From contig NZ_CP073639.1 in the NCBI RefSeq assembly GCF_029962485.1, forward strand, positions 248,001-312,000: a stretch of 64,000 nt of DNA. Reading direction: 5' to 3'. Source of the DNA: Burkholderia cepacia. GTDB taxonomy: Bacteria > Pseudomonadota > Gammaproteobacteria > Burkholderiales > Burkholderiaceae. Below are positions 56,452 to 64,000 of this stretch, piece after piece. Position 1 is the first letter of the stretch. The number at the start of each line of letters is the position of its first letter. Position numbers and translations under genes: made by a program. The notes beneath the pieces were generated by a model that made no database searches, was not told the origin of the DNA, and worked only from the letters and a program-made list of their open reading frames with translations.

Positions 56452-56936
56452 GCTTCGATTACCGGACCATTTGCGCGGCGCTGTATCGCGAAGCGCGCCT
56501 GCTCGACGATCGCCAGTGGGACGAGTGGCTGACCTGCTATGCGGAAGACGTCACCTACTGGATGCCCGCGTGGGACGACGACGACCGGCCGACCGACGAT
56601 CACCAGAGCCAGATCTCGCTGATGTACTACCCGGACCGCGGCGGCCTCGAGGATCGCGTGTTCCGGATCAAGACCGAGCGCAGCGGCGCGTCGACGCCCG
56701 AGCCGCGTACCAGCCACAACGTGACGAATGTCGAGGTGCTGGCCGAGCGCGATGACGAAGTGGACGTGCGCTACAACTTTCACACGCTGAACCACCGATA
56801 CCGCGTGACCGATCACTTCTTCGGCACGATGTTCGTCACGTTGCGCCGAACAGGCGATGCGCTGCTGATCTCGCACAAGAAGATCGTGCTGAAGAACGAC
56901 TATATCCGGCAGGTGCTCGACGTCTATCACGTCTGA
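56448..56936 (+). CDS. benB: benzoate 1,2-dioxygenase, small (beta) subunit
   Basis: 162-residue cystatin/SnoaL-like-fold beta subunit of the benzoate dioxygenase hexamer. Family features: [25 protein letters not shown] and [21 protein letters not shown]. It starts in an ATGA overlap with benA, ensuring equal synthesis of the two subunits. Confidence 0.95.
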   Translation: MSFDYRTICAALYREARLLDDRQWDEWLTCYAEDVTYWMPAWDDDDRPTDDHQSQISLMYYPDRGGLEDRVFRIKTERSGASTPEPRTSHNVTNVEVLAERDDEVDVRYNFHTLNHRYRVTDHFFGTMFVTLRRTGDALLISHKKIVLKNDYIRQVLDVYHV

Positions 56937-56976
56937 CACCCGTTGCCTTGTCATGAAAAGAAGTGGAGGTGACACC

Positions 56977-57999
56977 ATGTCCAGTTACAAGATTGCACTG
57001 AATTTCGAGGACGGGGTAACCCGCTTCATCGATTGCAAGGCCGGCGAGAAGGTGCTCGACGCCGCCTTCCGCGCGAAGATCAACCTGCCGATGGATTGCT
57101 CCGACGGCGTGTGCGGCACCTGCAAGTGCCGCGCCGAAAGCGGCAGCTACGACCTCGGCGACGACTACATCGACGATGCGCTCACCGAGGATGAAAAGGA
57201 CGGCGGCCTCGTGCTGACGTGCCAGATGGTGCCGCAAAGCGATTGCGTGATCGCGGTGCCGACTTCGTCGGTCGCGTGCAAGACCGGCCAGAGCGGCTTT
57301 GCCGCGACGGTCACGAAGGTGGAGCAGCACAACGATGCGGCCGTCGTGCTCGAGCTCGATGTCGGCACGGCCGCGCCCGTGTTCCTGCCGGGCCAGTACG
57401 TGAACATCGACGTGCCCGCGAGCGGCCAGCATCGTTCCTATTCGTTCTCGTCGGCGCCAGCCGACGCGAAGGTCAGCTTCCTGATCAAGAAGATTCCCGG
57501 CGGCGTGATGAGTACGTGGCTCGAATCGGCGCAGCCGGGCGACACGCTGGAACTGCACGGCCCGCTCGGCAGCTTCTACCTGCGCGACGTGCAGCGGCCG
57601 CTGCTGTTCCTGGCCGGCGGCACGGGTCTCGCGCCGTTCCTGTCGATGCTCGAAGTGCTGGCGCGCAGCGGCTCGCAGCAGAAGGTGCATCTGATCTACG
57701 GCGTGACGCGCGATCTCGACCTCGTGCTGGTCGATGCGATCGAAGCGTATGCGGCGAAACTGCCGAACTTCAGTTTCGCGACGGTCATCGCGGATGCCGC
57801 GTCGGACCATCCGCGCAAGGGCTGGGTCACGCAGCACATCCCGTCCGATGCGCTGAACGACGGCGACGTCGACGTGTACCTGTGCGGGCCGCCGCCGATG
57901 GTCGACGCGGTGCGCAAGTATTTCGACGACGAAGGCGTGAAGCCGAACAGCTTCCACTACGAGAAGTTCACCCCCAACGTCACGGCAAAGGCGGCATGA
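56977..57999 (+). CDS. benC: benzoate dioxygenase reductase
   Basis: 340-residue electron-transfer protein: N-terminal plant-type [2Fe-2S] ferredoxin (CSDGVCGTCKC plus a later Cys), FAD domain (RSYSFSSAP) and NAD domain (FLAGGTGLAPFLS, YLCGPPPMVDAV). It passes NADH electrons to BenAB. GGAGG precedes ATG 56977, and the stop overlaps the benD start. Confidence 0.95.
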   Translation: MSSYKIALNFEDGVTRFIDCKAGEKVLDAAFRAKINLPMDCSDGVCGTCKCRAESGSYDLGDDYIDDALTEDEKDGGLVLTCQMVPQSDCVIAVPTSSVACKTGQSGFAATVTKVEQHNDAAVVLELDVGTAAPVFLPGQYVNIDVPASGQHRSYSFSSAPADAKVSFLIKKIPGGVMSTWLESAQPGDTLELHGPLGSFYLRDVQRPLLFLAGGTGLAPFLSMLEVLARSGSQQKVHLIYGVTRDLDLVLVDAIEAYAAKLPNFSFATVIADAASDHPRKGWVTQHIPSDALNDGDVDVYLCGPPPMVDAVRKYFDDEGVKPNSFHYEKFTPNVTAKAA

Positions 58000-58772
58000 C
58001 CATGCAACGATTCTCCGGCAAGGTCGTCGTCGTCACCGGCGCGGCGCAGGGTATCGGCCGAGGCGTCGCGCTGCGTGCGGCGGCCGAGGGCGGCAAGGTG
58101 CTGTTCGTCGATCGCGCGGATTTCGTCGCCGAGGTGGCGGCCGAGGCGACCGGCGGCGAGACGGCAGGCTTCGTCGCCGATCTCGAAACCTACGAAGGCG
58201 CGCACGCGGCGATGGCGTACGCGGTGCAGACGTTCGGCGGTATTGACATCCTGATCAACGGCGTCGGCGGCGCGATCCGTATGCGCCCGTTCGCCGAATT
58301 CGAGCCGGCCCAGATCGACGCGGAGATCCGCCGTTCGCTGATGCCGACGCTCTATACCTGCCACGCGGTGCTGCCGCACCTGCTCGCGCGCGGCGGCGGC
58401 ACGATCGTCAACATCTCGTCGAACGCGACACGCGGGATTCGCCGCGTGCCGTACTCGGCGGCGAAAGGCGGCGTCAACGCGCTGACGTCGGCACTCGCGA
58501 TGGAATACGCGGAGCACAACATCCGCGTCGTGGCCACCGCGCCGGGCGGCACCAGTGCGCCGCCGCGTCGCGTGCCGCGCAATGCGGCCGGCGACAGCGC
58601 ACAGGAACAGGCGTGGATGGGCGAGGCCGTGCGGCAGGTGACCGACTCGACGTACTTCAAGCGCTACGGCAGCCTCGACGAGCAGATCGCGCCGATCCTG
58701 TTCCTCGCGTCCGACGAGGCCAGCTACATCACCGGCACGGTGCTGCCGGTCGCGGGCGGCGATACGGGTTGA
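57996..58772 (+). CDS. benD: cis-diol dehydrogenase (benzoate diol to catechol)
   Basis: 258-residue SDR that oxidises and decarboxylates the benzoate cis-diol to catechol. TGAAQGIG, the catalytic Ser in NISSNATRG and YSAAK are present. It starts in an ATGA overlap with benC; ATG 58002 two codons later is a possible alternative. Confidence 0.93.
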   Translation: MTMQRFSGKVVVVTGAAQGIGRGVALRAAAEGGKVLFVDRADFVAEVAAEATGGETAGFVADLETYEGAHAAMAYAVQTFGGIDILINGVGGAIRMRPFAEFEPAQIDAEIRRSLMPTLYTCHAVLPHLLARGGGTIVNISSNATRGIRRVPYSAAKGGVNALTSALAMEYAEHNIRVVATAPGGTSAPPRRVPRNAAGDSAQEQAWMGEAVRQVTDSTYFKRYGSLDEQIAPILFLASDEASYITGTVLPVAGGDTG

Positions 58773-58857
58773 GCGGCGCGCCGCCTGCCTTCGTTCATCG
58801 ACAGCCTTCATCGACAACCAGACGGCCGGCGCCACGACGCCGGTCACGGAGACATCC

Positions 58858-59256
58858 ATGCGTGATCGCAAAGCCATCGTTCCGGCCGGAATGGAAGCGG
58901 TGTACGAGAAAATCGGCTACGCGCCGGGCCTGCGGGTCGGCGACACGCTGTACGTATCCGGCCAGATCGGTCGCGATGCGGCGATGCAACTGGTCGAAGG
59001 GCGCGAAGCACAGATCGTGCAGGCGTTCGAGAACCTGAAGCAGGTGCTGGAGGCGGCCGGCGCGTCGTTCAACGACGTGGTCGACCTGACGACCTTCCAT
59101 ACCGACATGCGCGACCTGCCGCTGTTCATGCAGGTACGCGACCGCTACCTCGACGCCCATCCGAAGCCGGCATGGACGGCGGTCGGTGCGCACATGCTGG
59201 GCGGCTCGCCCGGTTACATCGTCGAGATCAAGGCGGTGGCCGTGCTGCGGGACTGA
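58858..59256 (+). CDS. RidA-family protein at end of ben operon
   Basis: 132-residue Rid/YjgF protein with LYVSGQIGRD and VVDLTTFHTDMRD. It is 85 bp after benD on the same strand and 13 bp from the convergent regulator gene, so it probably ends the operon. Rid enzymes clear reactive imines, which are not intermediates of benzoate breakdown, so its role here is unclear. Confidence 0.85.
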   Translation: MRDRKAIVPAGMEAVYEKIGYAPGLRVGDTLYVSGQIGRDAAMQLVEGREAQIVQAFENLKQVLEAAGASFNDVVDLTTFHTDMRDLPLFMQVRDRYLDAHPKPAWTAVGAHMLGGSPGYIVEIKAVAVLRD

Positions 59257-59269
59257 CCGCGACGTTGCA

Positions 59270-60208
59270 TCACGGTCCGGCTTCCGAGCGGTCCTGCGAG
59301 GCCGGAGGCAGGTACGCCATGCCGTGTTCGTCGTACAGGTCGTAGATGAGCCGCAGCATGCGTTCGATGTCGTCGGATTCGTCGAGCATGCGCATGCTCA
59401 TGATGATCGGCGACACGAGCCGCGCGTCGTCCAGTTCCTGGTAGGACACGTCGTCACGCTTCAGCCCGTACACGCTCTTCGGCACGATCGACACCCCTTC
59501 GCCGGCCGCGACGAGACCGAGCGCAACCTGCAGCTCGCGCGTCTCCAGCACGCGTGCGGGCTTGATCGCGCGGTCATGGAACGCGGCGAGCACCTGGTCC
59601 GCATAACTCGGGCGCGGCGCGTTCGGAAACACGATCAGCGTGTCGCCGAGCAGGTCGTGCAGCGACAGCGGCGCGTTCGTTGCGCACAGCCGGTGGCCGA
59701 GCGGCAGCGCCGCGATCATCGGCTCCTCACGCAGCACGACGCGGCGCACGCTCGGATCGTTGAGGCGAATGCGCCCGAAGCCCACGTCGATGCGGCCTTC
59801 CTTGAGCGCCTTGATCTGATCCATCGTCGACATCTCGTGCAGGCTCAGCTCGACTTCCGCATGCAGCTGGCGATAGCGGCGAATCACTTTCGGCAGCATC
59901 CCGTACAGCGTCGAGCCGACGAAGCCGACCGAAAGACTGCGCTCGATCTTGCCGACGCGCCGCGTCATCGATTCGAGTTCGGCTGTTTGAGCGAGCAACT
60001 GCACCGCGTGCTGGTGAAAGAAGCGGCCGGTCTCGGTGAGCTTCAGCGGGCGTGATTCGCGCTCGAACAGCAACGCGCCGAGCAACTGTTCCAGTTGCTG
60101 GATCTGCCGGCTCAACGGCGGCTGAGCGATGTGAAGCCTTTGTGCGGCGCGTGTGAAGCTGCGCTCTTCCGCGACAGCGACGAAATAGCGCAAATGGCGT
60201 AGCTCCAT
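59270..60208 (-). CDS. BenM/CatM-type LysR regulator
   Basis: 312-residue LTTR. The HTH (LRYFVAVAEERSFTRAAQRLHIAQPPLSRQ) and effector domain match the BenM/CatM/CatR group that responds to benzoate and muconate. It is convergent with the ben operon and divergent from the porin gene. ATAC-N7-GTAT-type sites before catB and before the porin are its likely targets. Whether it follows BenM (benzoate plus muconate) or CatM logic cannot be told. Confidence 0.9.
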   Translation of the reverse strand: MELRHLRYFVAVAEERSFTRAAQRLHIAQPPLSRQIQQLEQLLGALLFERESRPLKLTETGRFFHQHAVQLLAQTAELESMTRRVGKIERSLSVGFVGSTLYGMLPKVIRRYRQLHAEVELSLHEMSTMDQIKALKEGRIDVGFGRIRLNDPSVRRVVLREEPMIAALPLGHRLCATNAPLSLHDLLGDTLIVFPNAPRPSYADQVLAAFHDRAIKPARVLETRELQVALGLVAAGEGVSIVPKSVYGLKRDDVSYQELDDARLVSPIIMSMRMLDESDDIERMLRLIYDLYDEHGMAYLPPASQDRSEAGP

Positions 60209-60673
60209 GTTCGTTGCCGTCGAGTGGGGAGGGGGATGAGGGCGCGAGGCGCGAATGGGTTATGTCGATTCTAAGGCAGGGAGGCGACGGCGTGACTGGA
60301 ATTTCGTAAAAATTAGTTCGGTTTGCAGATCGATTTTTAATGCATGACTGCAATCGATGCACCAAAGGAGGGCGGCATGGCGATGCATACCTCGCAGATA
60401 TGAACCGATACCCATTCGGTGTTGGACTGGTCATTTTGCGGTCGCTACTATCGCCGCAAACAGGTTGCAAAGCCGAACGGAACAATGCAACAAGGAGACG
60501 CCCCCCGATCACATCCCCTTTGGCCGGAAGCCCGCGGCGAGTCGAGCGAAAGCGCGTCGATGCTCGACTGTCACCACGCGATGATCCGGCTCGGTCATTT
60601 TTTTCGAAATACCCGGTTACTGATCAGTAATCCAAATCAACAAGAAATACCCATATCAACATTTGGAGACGGA
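60209..60673. other. regulator-porin divergent region
   Basis: 465 bases. Two LTTR boxes and a promoter for the porin lie at 60387-60451; a ~215-nt leader follows, ending in a GGAGA ribosome site. The left part (60209-60380) is AT-richer near 60300-60345 and may hold the regulator's own promoter. Confidence 0.55.
60387..60451 (+). promoter_or_regulatory. tandem BenM-type boxes and porin promoter
   Basis: ATAC-N7-ATAT at 60387-60401 and ATAC-N7-GTGT at 60408-60422, exactly 21 bases (two helical turns) apart, the latter the form of BenM site 2. The second box touches TTGGAC (60422-60427), followed by 18 bases and TACTAT (60446-60451). The first box centre is about -64 from the predicted start. 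Confidence 0.6.
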
Positions 60674-61810
60674 ATGAGATTTCAGCATCTCGTAGGCGGA
60701 GCTTTGCTTGGATTCACGACGGCTGGTTTTGCGCAAAGCAGCGTGACGCTGTACGGCGTCATCGATACGGGCGTCGAGTATGTGTCGCACGCCAACGCGG
60801 AAGGCAAGGGCATCGTCCGGATGCCGTCCGTCACCGGTGAACTGCCGTCGCGGTGGGGGCTGCGCGGGTCGGAGGATCTCGGCGGCGGCTACAAGGCCGT
60901 GTTCGCGCTGGAGAGCGGCTTTAACGTCGGCAGCGGCACGATGGGGCAAGGCGGTCGGCTGTTCGGCCGGCAAAGCTGGGTGGGGATCGAAAGCCCGTAC
61001 GGCACGCTGTCGTTCGGCCGCCAGTACACGATGACGTATTACGCGGTGCTCGATTCCGACCTGCTCGGCCCGAACATCTATGGCTTGCCGTCCCTCGACG
61101 CGTATATCCCGAACGGGCGCGCCGACAACGCGGTGGCATGGCGCGGCAAGTTCGGCGGCCTGACGGCCGGCGCGATGTATTCGTTCGGCCGCGATTCGGC
61201 CGGGACCGGCAACTCGCCGGGGCAAGGCACATGCGCGGGGCCGACGCCCGGCGAAACGACCGTGTGCCGGCTGTGGTCGGCGATGCTCAAATACGATTCG
61301 ACGTCGTTCGGCGCGGCCGCTTCGTATGAAGAGCAACGCGGCGGCGGCGCGACGGCGGCCGCGAACTTCTTCGACGGCGTCAAGCCGATGCCGCTGACGT
61401 CGAACGGCGACAAGGACGATCGCGCGCAGGTCAACGGCTACGTCAACGCGTTCGGCGTGAAGATCGGCGGCGGCTGGATCGGCCGCTGGGTCGACACCGA
61501 TTCGTCGGGCGGTCCGAACGTGCATTCGAACCTGTTCTACCTCACCGCGAACTACTACGTGACGCCGGCCTTCCTCGTCGACGGCGGCGTCTATCACGTC
61601 AACGTATCGGGCCAGGATGCGCGCGCGACGCTCGGCGCGTTGCGCGGCACCTACTTCCTGTCGAAGCAGACGGCCGTCTATCTGCAAGGCGCGTACCTCG
61701 CCAACAGCGCGCATGCCGCGTTCACGATCAGCGCGGGTGGGGGCGGCACGACGCCCGCACCGGGGCAAAACCAGGTTGGCGTGATGGCCGGCATCCGGCA
61801 CATGTTCTGA
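60674..61810 (+). CDS. outer-membrane porin (Burkholderia Porin_4 family)
   Basis: 378 residues. Signal peptide (about 1-20, ending ...TTAGFA), then QSSVTLYGVIDTGVEYV, the standard opening of Burkholderia trimeric porins, and the terminal RHMF with the C-terminal Phe needed for outer-membrane assembly. GGAGA precedes ATG 60674. Its promoter carries BenM-type boxes, so it likely lets benzoate or related aromatics into the cell. Confidence 0.9.
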   Translation: MRFQHLVGGALLGFTTAGFAQSSVTLYGVIDTGVEYVSHANAEGKGIVRMPSVTGELPSRWGLRGSEDLGGGYKAVFALESGFNVGSGTMGQGGRLFGRQSWVGIESPYGTLSFGRQYTMTYYAVLDSDLLGPNIYGLPSLDAYIPNGRADNAVAWRGKFGGLTAGAMYSFGRDSAGTGNSPGQGTCAGPTPGETTVCRLWSAMLKYDSTSFGAAASYEEQRGGGATAAANFFDGVKPMPLTSNGDKDDRAQVNGYVNAFGVKIGGGWIGRWVDTDSSGGPNVHSNLFYLTANYYVTPAFLVDGGVYHVNVSGQDARATLGALRGTYFLSKQTAVYLQGAYLANSAHAAFTISAGGGGTTPAPGQNQVGVMAGIRHMF

Positions 61811-61861
61811 GCCGATCGCTTTCATCAACGCAAATAACTCGAGAGAAGACGGAGGGGCAAT

Positions 61862-63718
61862 ATGAATTCGACGACAAGCGGCAACGGCAGTCGCCGTGCA
61901 TGGCGTGTGGGTGCGTTGGCGGTCGCGTCCGCGCTAGGCACGCTGGCGTTGTCCGGCTGTAACGATCACGACGTGGAGGCGTCGGGAAGCGGCACGACGT
62001 CCGTCGCGCTGGAATGTAACGACTCGATGAAGGCGCGCTTCGCGCCGGACGCGAACACCTCGGTGATCGCCGTGAAGTCGTTCAAGGCCGGCGATCCGCT
62101 GGTGCTGACGGCATCGGCTGCCACGTCCGCGACACCGGTGGCCGGCAGCGACCTGTGTCTCGTCAAGCTGAACGTGGGCCCCGGTCACGCGGGGCCGGCA
62201 GGCGCGCCGTCGACGTCGGCCGGCATCGGCATGGAGATCTGGCTGCCTGCGCCGGCGAACTGGAATCACCGGATCCACAATCTCGGCGGTGGCGGCTGGC
62301 AAGGCGGCGCGTATGACGACCCGACGCAGGTCGCGAGCGCCGGCGGCGTGCCGGGCGCGGCGACGATCGCGGCCGCCGAGGGCGCGGTGGTCGGCACGAC
62401 GGATACGGGGCATGCCGTCCCGAACGGTTCGTTCGCGATGAATCCGGACGGCACGATCAACACGGCGCTGTGGAACGACTTCGCGCAGCGCAGCCTGCAC
62501 GAACTGGCGCTCAAGACGAAGGCGCTGGTCGCCGCGTACTACGCGACGCCGCAGAAGTATGCGTACTGGGACGGCTGTTCGACGGGCGGCCGGCAGGGTT
62601 ACAACGAGGTGCAGAACAACCCGTCCGACTACGACGGCTACCTGAATGGCGCGCCTGCCTTCAACTGGTCGAAGTTCATCACGGGCGAACTGTATCCGCA
62701 GGTCGTCGCGCAAAGCGATTTCGGCGGCGCGACGCTGACCGATGCGCAGCAGTCGCTGCTGTCGGGGGCGGCGGTCAGCGCGTGCGATTCGGTGGGCGGC
62801 CAGCATCTCGGTTACCTGATGGACCCGGCCCAGTGTCGTTACGATCCGACCCAGGACGCGACCGTGCTGTGCTCGGGCGTGAAGATCGGCGCCGTCACCG
62901 GCACGAATACGACGGCCGCGTGCGTGACGGCCGCCCAGGCGACGGCCATGAACAAGACCTGGTACGGGATGACGCGCGACGGTTCGGTGCCGAGCCCCGC
63001 GGCCGACATCGGCACGGCCACGTCGCTCGCCAGCAACCAGCTGTGGTTCGGCCTCATGCGCGGCACGCTGACCGGTGCGCTGGCCGGCGCGTCGCCGTTC
63101 AGCATCTCGACCGACCTGGTCGCGCTGGAGCTGCAGGATCCGACGATCGCGGGCACGAACTTCACGAACGCGACCGGGAACGGCGCGAACAAGTGGAAGA
63201 GCCTGGGTTATGCCGGTCTCGCGAACGCCTACGACCAGGGGATCGCGCTGCAGCCGTCGTTCGGCAACATCAATACCGACAACCCGGACCTGTCGGGGCT
63301 CGTGAAGAGCGGTGCGAAGGTGCTGCATTACCACGGCCTGGCCGATCCGCTGATCACGCCGTCGGGCAGCATCAACTACTACGAACGCGTGGCGAGCCGG
63401 ATGGGCGGCATTCCCGCCGTGCAGCAGTTCGACCGGCTGTTCCTGGTTCCGGGCATGGGGCATTGCAGCGGCTATGGCGGTGTCAACGGCACGGCCGGCC
63501 CGGCGCAAACGGCCGATACGCTGCCGCTGCCGCATGCCGACCGCCAGGACCTGTACGCGCAGCTGGTCAACTGGGTCGAGAACGGCAACGCGCCTGCCAG
63601 CATCAAGCTGACGTCGGCGGACGGCAGCGCGAGCCAGCCCGTCTGCATGTATCCGACGAAGGCGACGTACAACGGTTCGGGGTCGATCAAGGACGCGGCG
63701 AACTATTCGTGCAAGTAA
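61862..63718 (+). CDS. tannase/feruloyl esterase-family lipoprotein
   Basis: 618 residues. Lipoprotein signal with LALSGC, so surface or periplasmic. The tannase-family catalytic CS...HC arrangement is present: nucleophile Ser in YWDGCSTGGRQG, Asp in the ADPLI region, and His in GMGHCSG, with the flanking Cys pair forming the supporting disulfide. It hydrolyses esters of aromatic acids such as gallate or ferulate. It starts 51 bp after the porin gene on the same strand and may supply aromatic acids to the pathway. Confidence 0.88.
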   Translation: MNSTTSGNGSRRAWRVGALAVASALGTLALSGCNDHDVEASGSGTTSVALECNDSMKARFAPDANTSVIAVKSFKAGDPLVLTASAATSATPVAGSDLCLVKLNVGPGHAGPAGAPSTSAGIGMEIWLPAPANWNHRIHNLGGGGWQGGAYDDPTQVASAGGVPGAATIAAAEGAVVGTTDTGHAVPNGSFAMNPDGTINTALWNDFAQRSLHELALKTKALVAAYYATPQKYAYWDGCSTGGRQGYNEVQNNPSDYDGYLNGAPAFNWSKFITGELYPQVVAQSDFGGATLTDAQQSLLSGAAVSACDSVGGQHLGYLMDPAQCRYDPTQDATVLCSGVKIGAVTGTNTTAACVTAAQATAMNKTWYGMTRDGSVPSPAADIGTATSLASNQLWFGLMRGTLTGALAGASPFSISTDLVALELQDPTIAGTNFTNATGNGANKWKSLGYAGLANAYDQGIALQPSFGNINTDNPDLSGLVKSGAKVLHYHGLADPLITPSGSINYYERVASRMGGIPAVQQFDRLFLVPGMGHCSGYGGVNGTAGPAQTADTLPLPHADRQDLYAQLVNWVENGNAPASIKLTSADGSASQPVCMYPTKATYNGSGSIKDAANYSCK

Positions 63719-63729
63719 CGGCGGGCGAC

Positions 63730-63764
63730 CGGATGCGCGCGGCGGAGCAGGCCGTGCGCATCCG
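63730..63764 (+). terminator. stem-loop after the esterase gene
   Basis: 9-bp perfect stem CGGATGCGC / GCGCATCCG with a 17-nt loop, 11 bases past the stop; no T-run. Likely 3' end of the porin-esterase transcript. Confidence 0.5.
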
Positions 63765-64000
63765 CATTCCTGGCTGGCATCCATTTCGTGTCCTGCCATC
63801 CCTGCGGGCCAGCGGTGCCGTCAAAGTCATGCGGGATGAGAGTACGCTGATCGGGTCGTGCATCGACGAAGCCGGGTGCGTGGCCGCCGTGCGTCGGTGC
63901 AACCTGTGTCGCATTGGAACGACGACGGGTGTCCGGACGCGGCATGCGGATTGCTGCATGGCCCGCTCACCCGGCGGCCGTTGCCGGCGCTGTGTCGACA

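Noticed and set aside
63703..63945. 80-residue minus-strand ORF at the right end
   Set aside because: Overlaps the esterase stop and the 63730-63764 hairpin; Pro/Arg/His-rich with no family features.

Overview
The window is high-GC DNA (mostly mid-60s %), densely packed with genes of Burkholderia character, most likely from the Burkholderia cepacia complex. This is inferred from protein style, codon bias and gene content (Porin_4-type porin, catBA-benABCD operon, second rpoN, many small Burkholderia-type hypotheticals). No rRNA, tRNA, CRISPR array, transposase or integrase was recognised. The window looks like secondary-replicon or accessory chromosome content rich in catabolism and regulation.

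Layout. 0-2.6 kb: 5' part of a tryptophanyl-tRNA synthetase, a small membrane protein, an orphan operator-like palindrome and a Sel1-repeat lipoprotein coupled to a tiny upstream ORF. 2.8-9.3 kb: a catabolic operon (flavin monooxygenase, RidA, DUF1028, ArgE-like deacylase) facing a LysR gene that is divergent from an NCS1 permease. 9.4-14.6 kb: a YdeP-type molybdopterin oxidoreductase and a ClpG/ClpK-type disaggregase with a zinc-binding N-terminus. 15.2-17.5 kb: an encapsulin nanocompartment operon (DyP peroxidase with a cargo-loading tail, shell protein, small unknown third protein), with an HTH-only LysR-like gene divergent to it. 18-26 kb: small stress-type genes (PsiE-like, two DUF1269-like, MarC), a MocR-type regulator, NAD-dependent formate dehydrogenase and a Rieske/AIF-type reductase. 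26.9-33.4 kb: a sigma-54 response regulator, a hybrid histidine kinase and a second sigma-54 gene with its own sigma-54-type promoter, followed by several small genes.

33.4-42.8 kb: HAD phosphatase, SotB-type exporter, SDR/LysR pair, lipoprotein alpha-galactosidase, an unknown gene coupled to a LuxR-type regulator, and an amidase. 42.9-46.9 kb: GAF-Fis regulator, aryl-alcohol dehydrogenase and benzaldehyde dehydrogenase. 47.4-52.2 kb: a GlxA-type regulator and a divergent hydrolase / isochorismatase / SRPBCC-like / crotonase cluster of somewhat lower GC. 52.8-63.7 kb: the benzoate degradation operon catB-catA-benABCD-ridA, its BenM/CatM-type LysR regulator, a porin and a tannase-family lipoprotein.

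How the genes work together: the alcohol and aldehyde dehydrogenases would make benzoate, BenABCD converts benzoate to catechol, and CatA/CatB open and cyclise it to muconolactone (catC is not in the window). BenM-type boxes (ATAC-N7-GTAT/GTGT) lie at the expected distance before catB and before the porin, which suggests one regulon. The middle of the window reads as a stress-response region (disaggregase, encapsulated peroxidase, DUF1269/PsiE proteins, sigma-54 circuit). Operator, promoter and terminator calls are by eye and untested.
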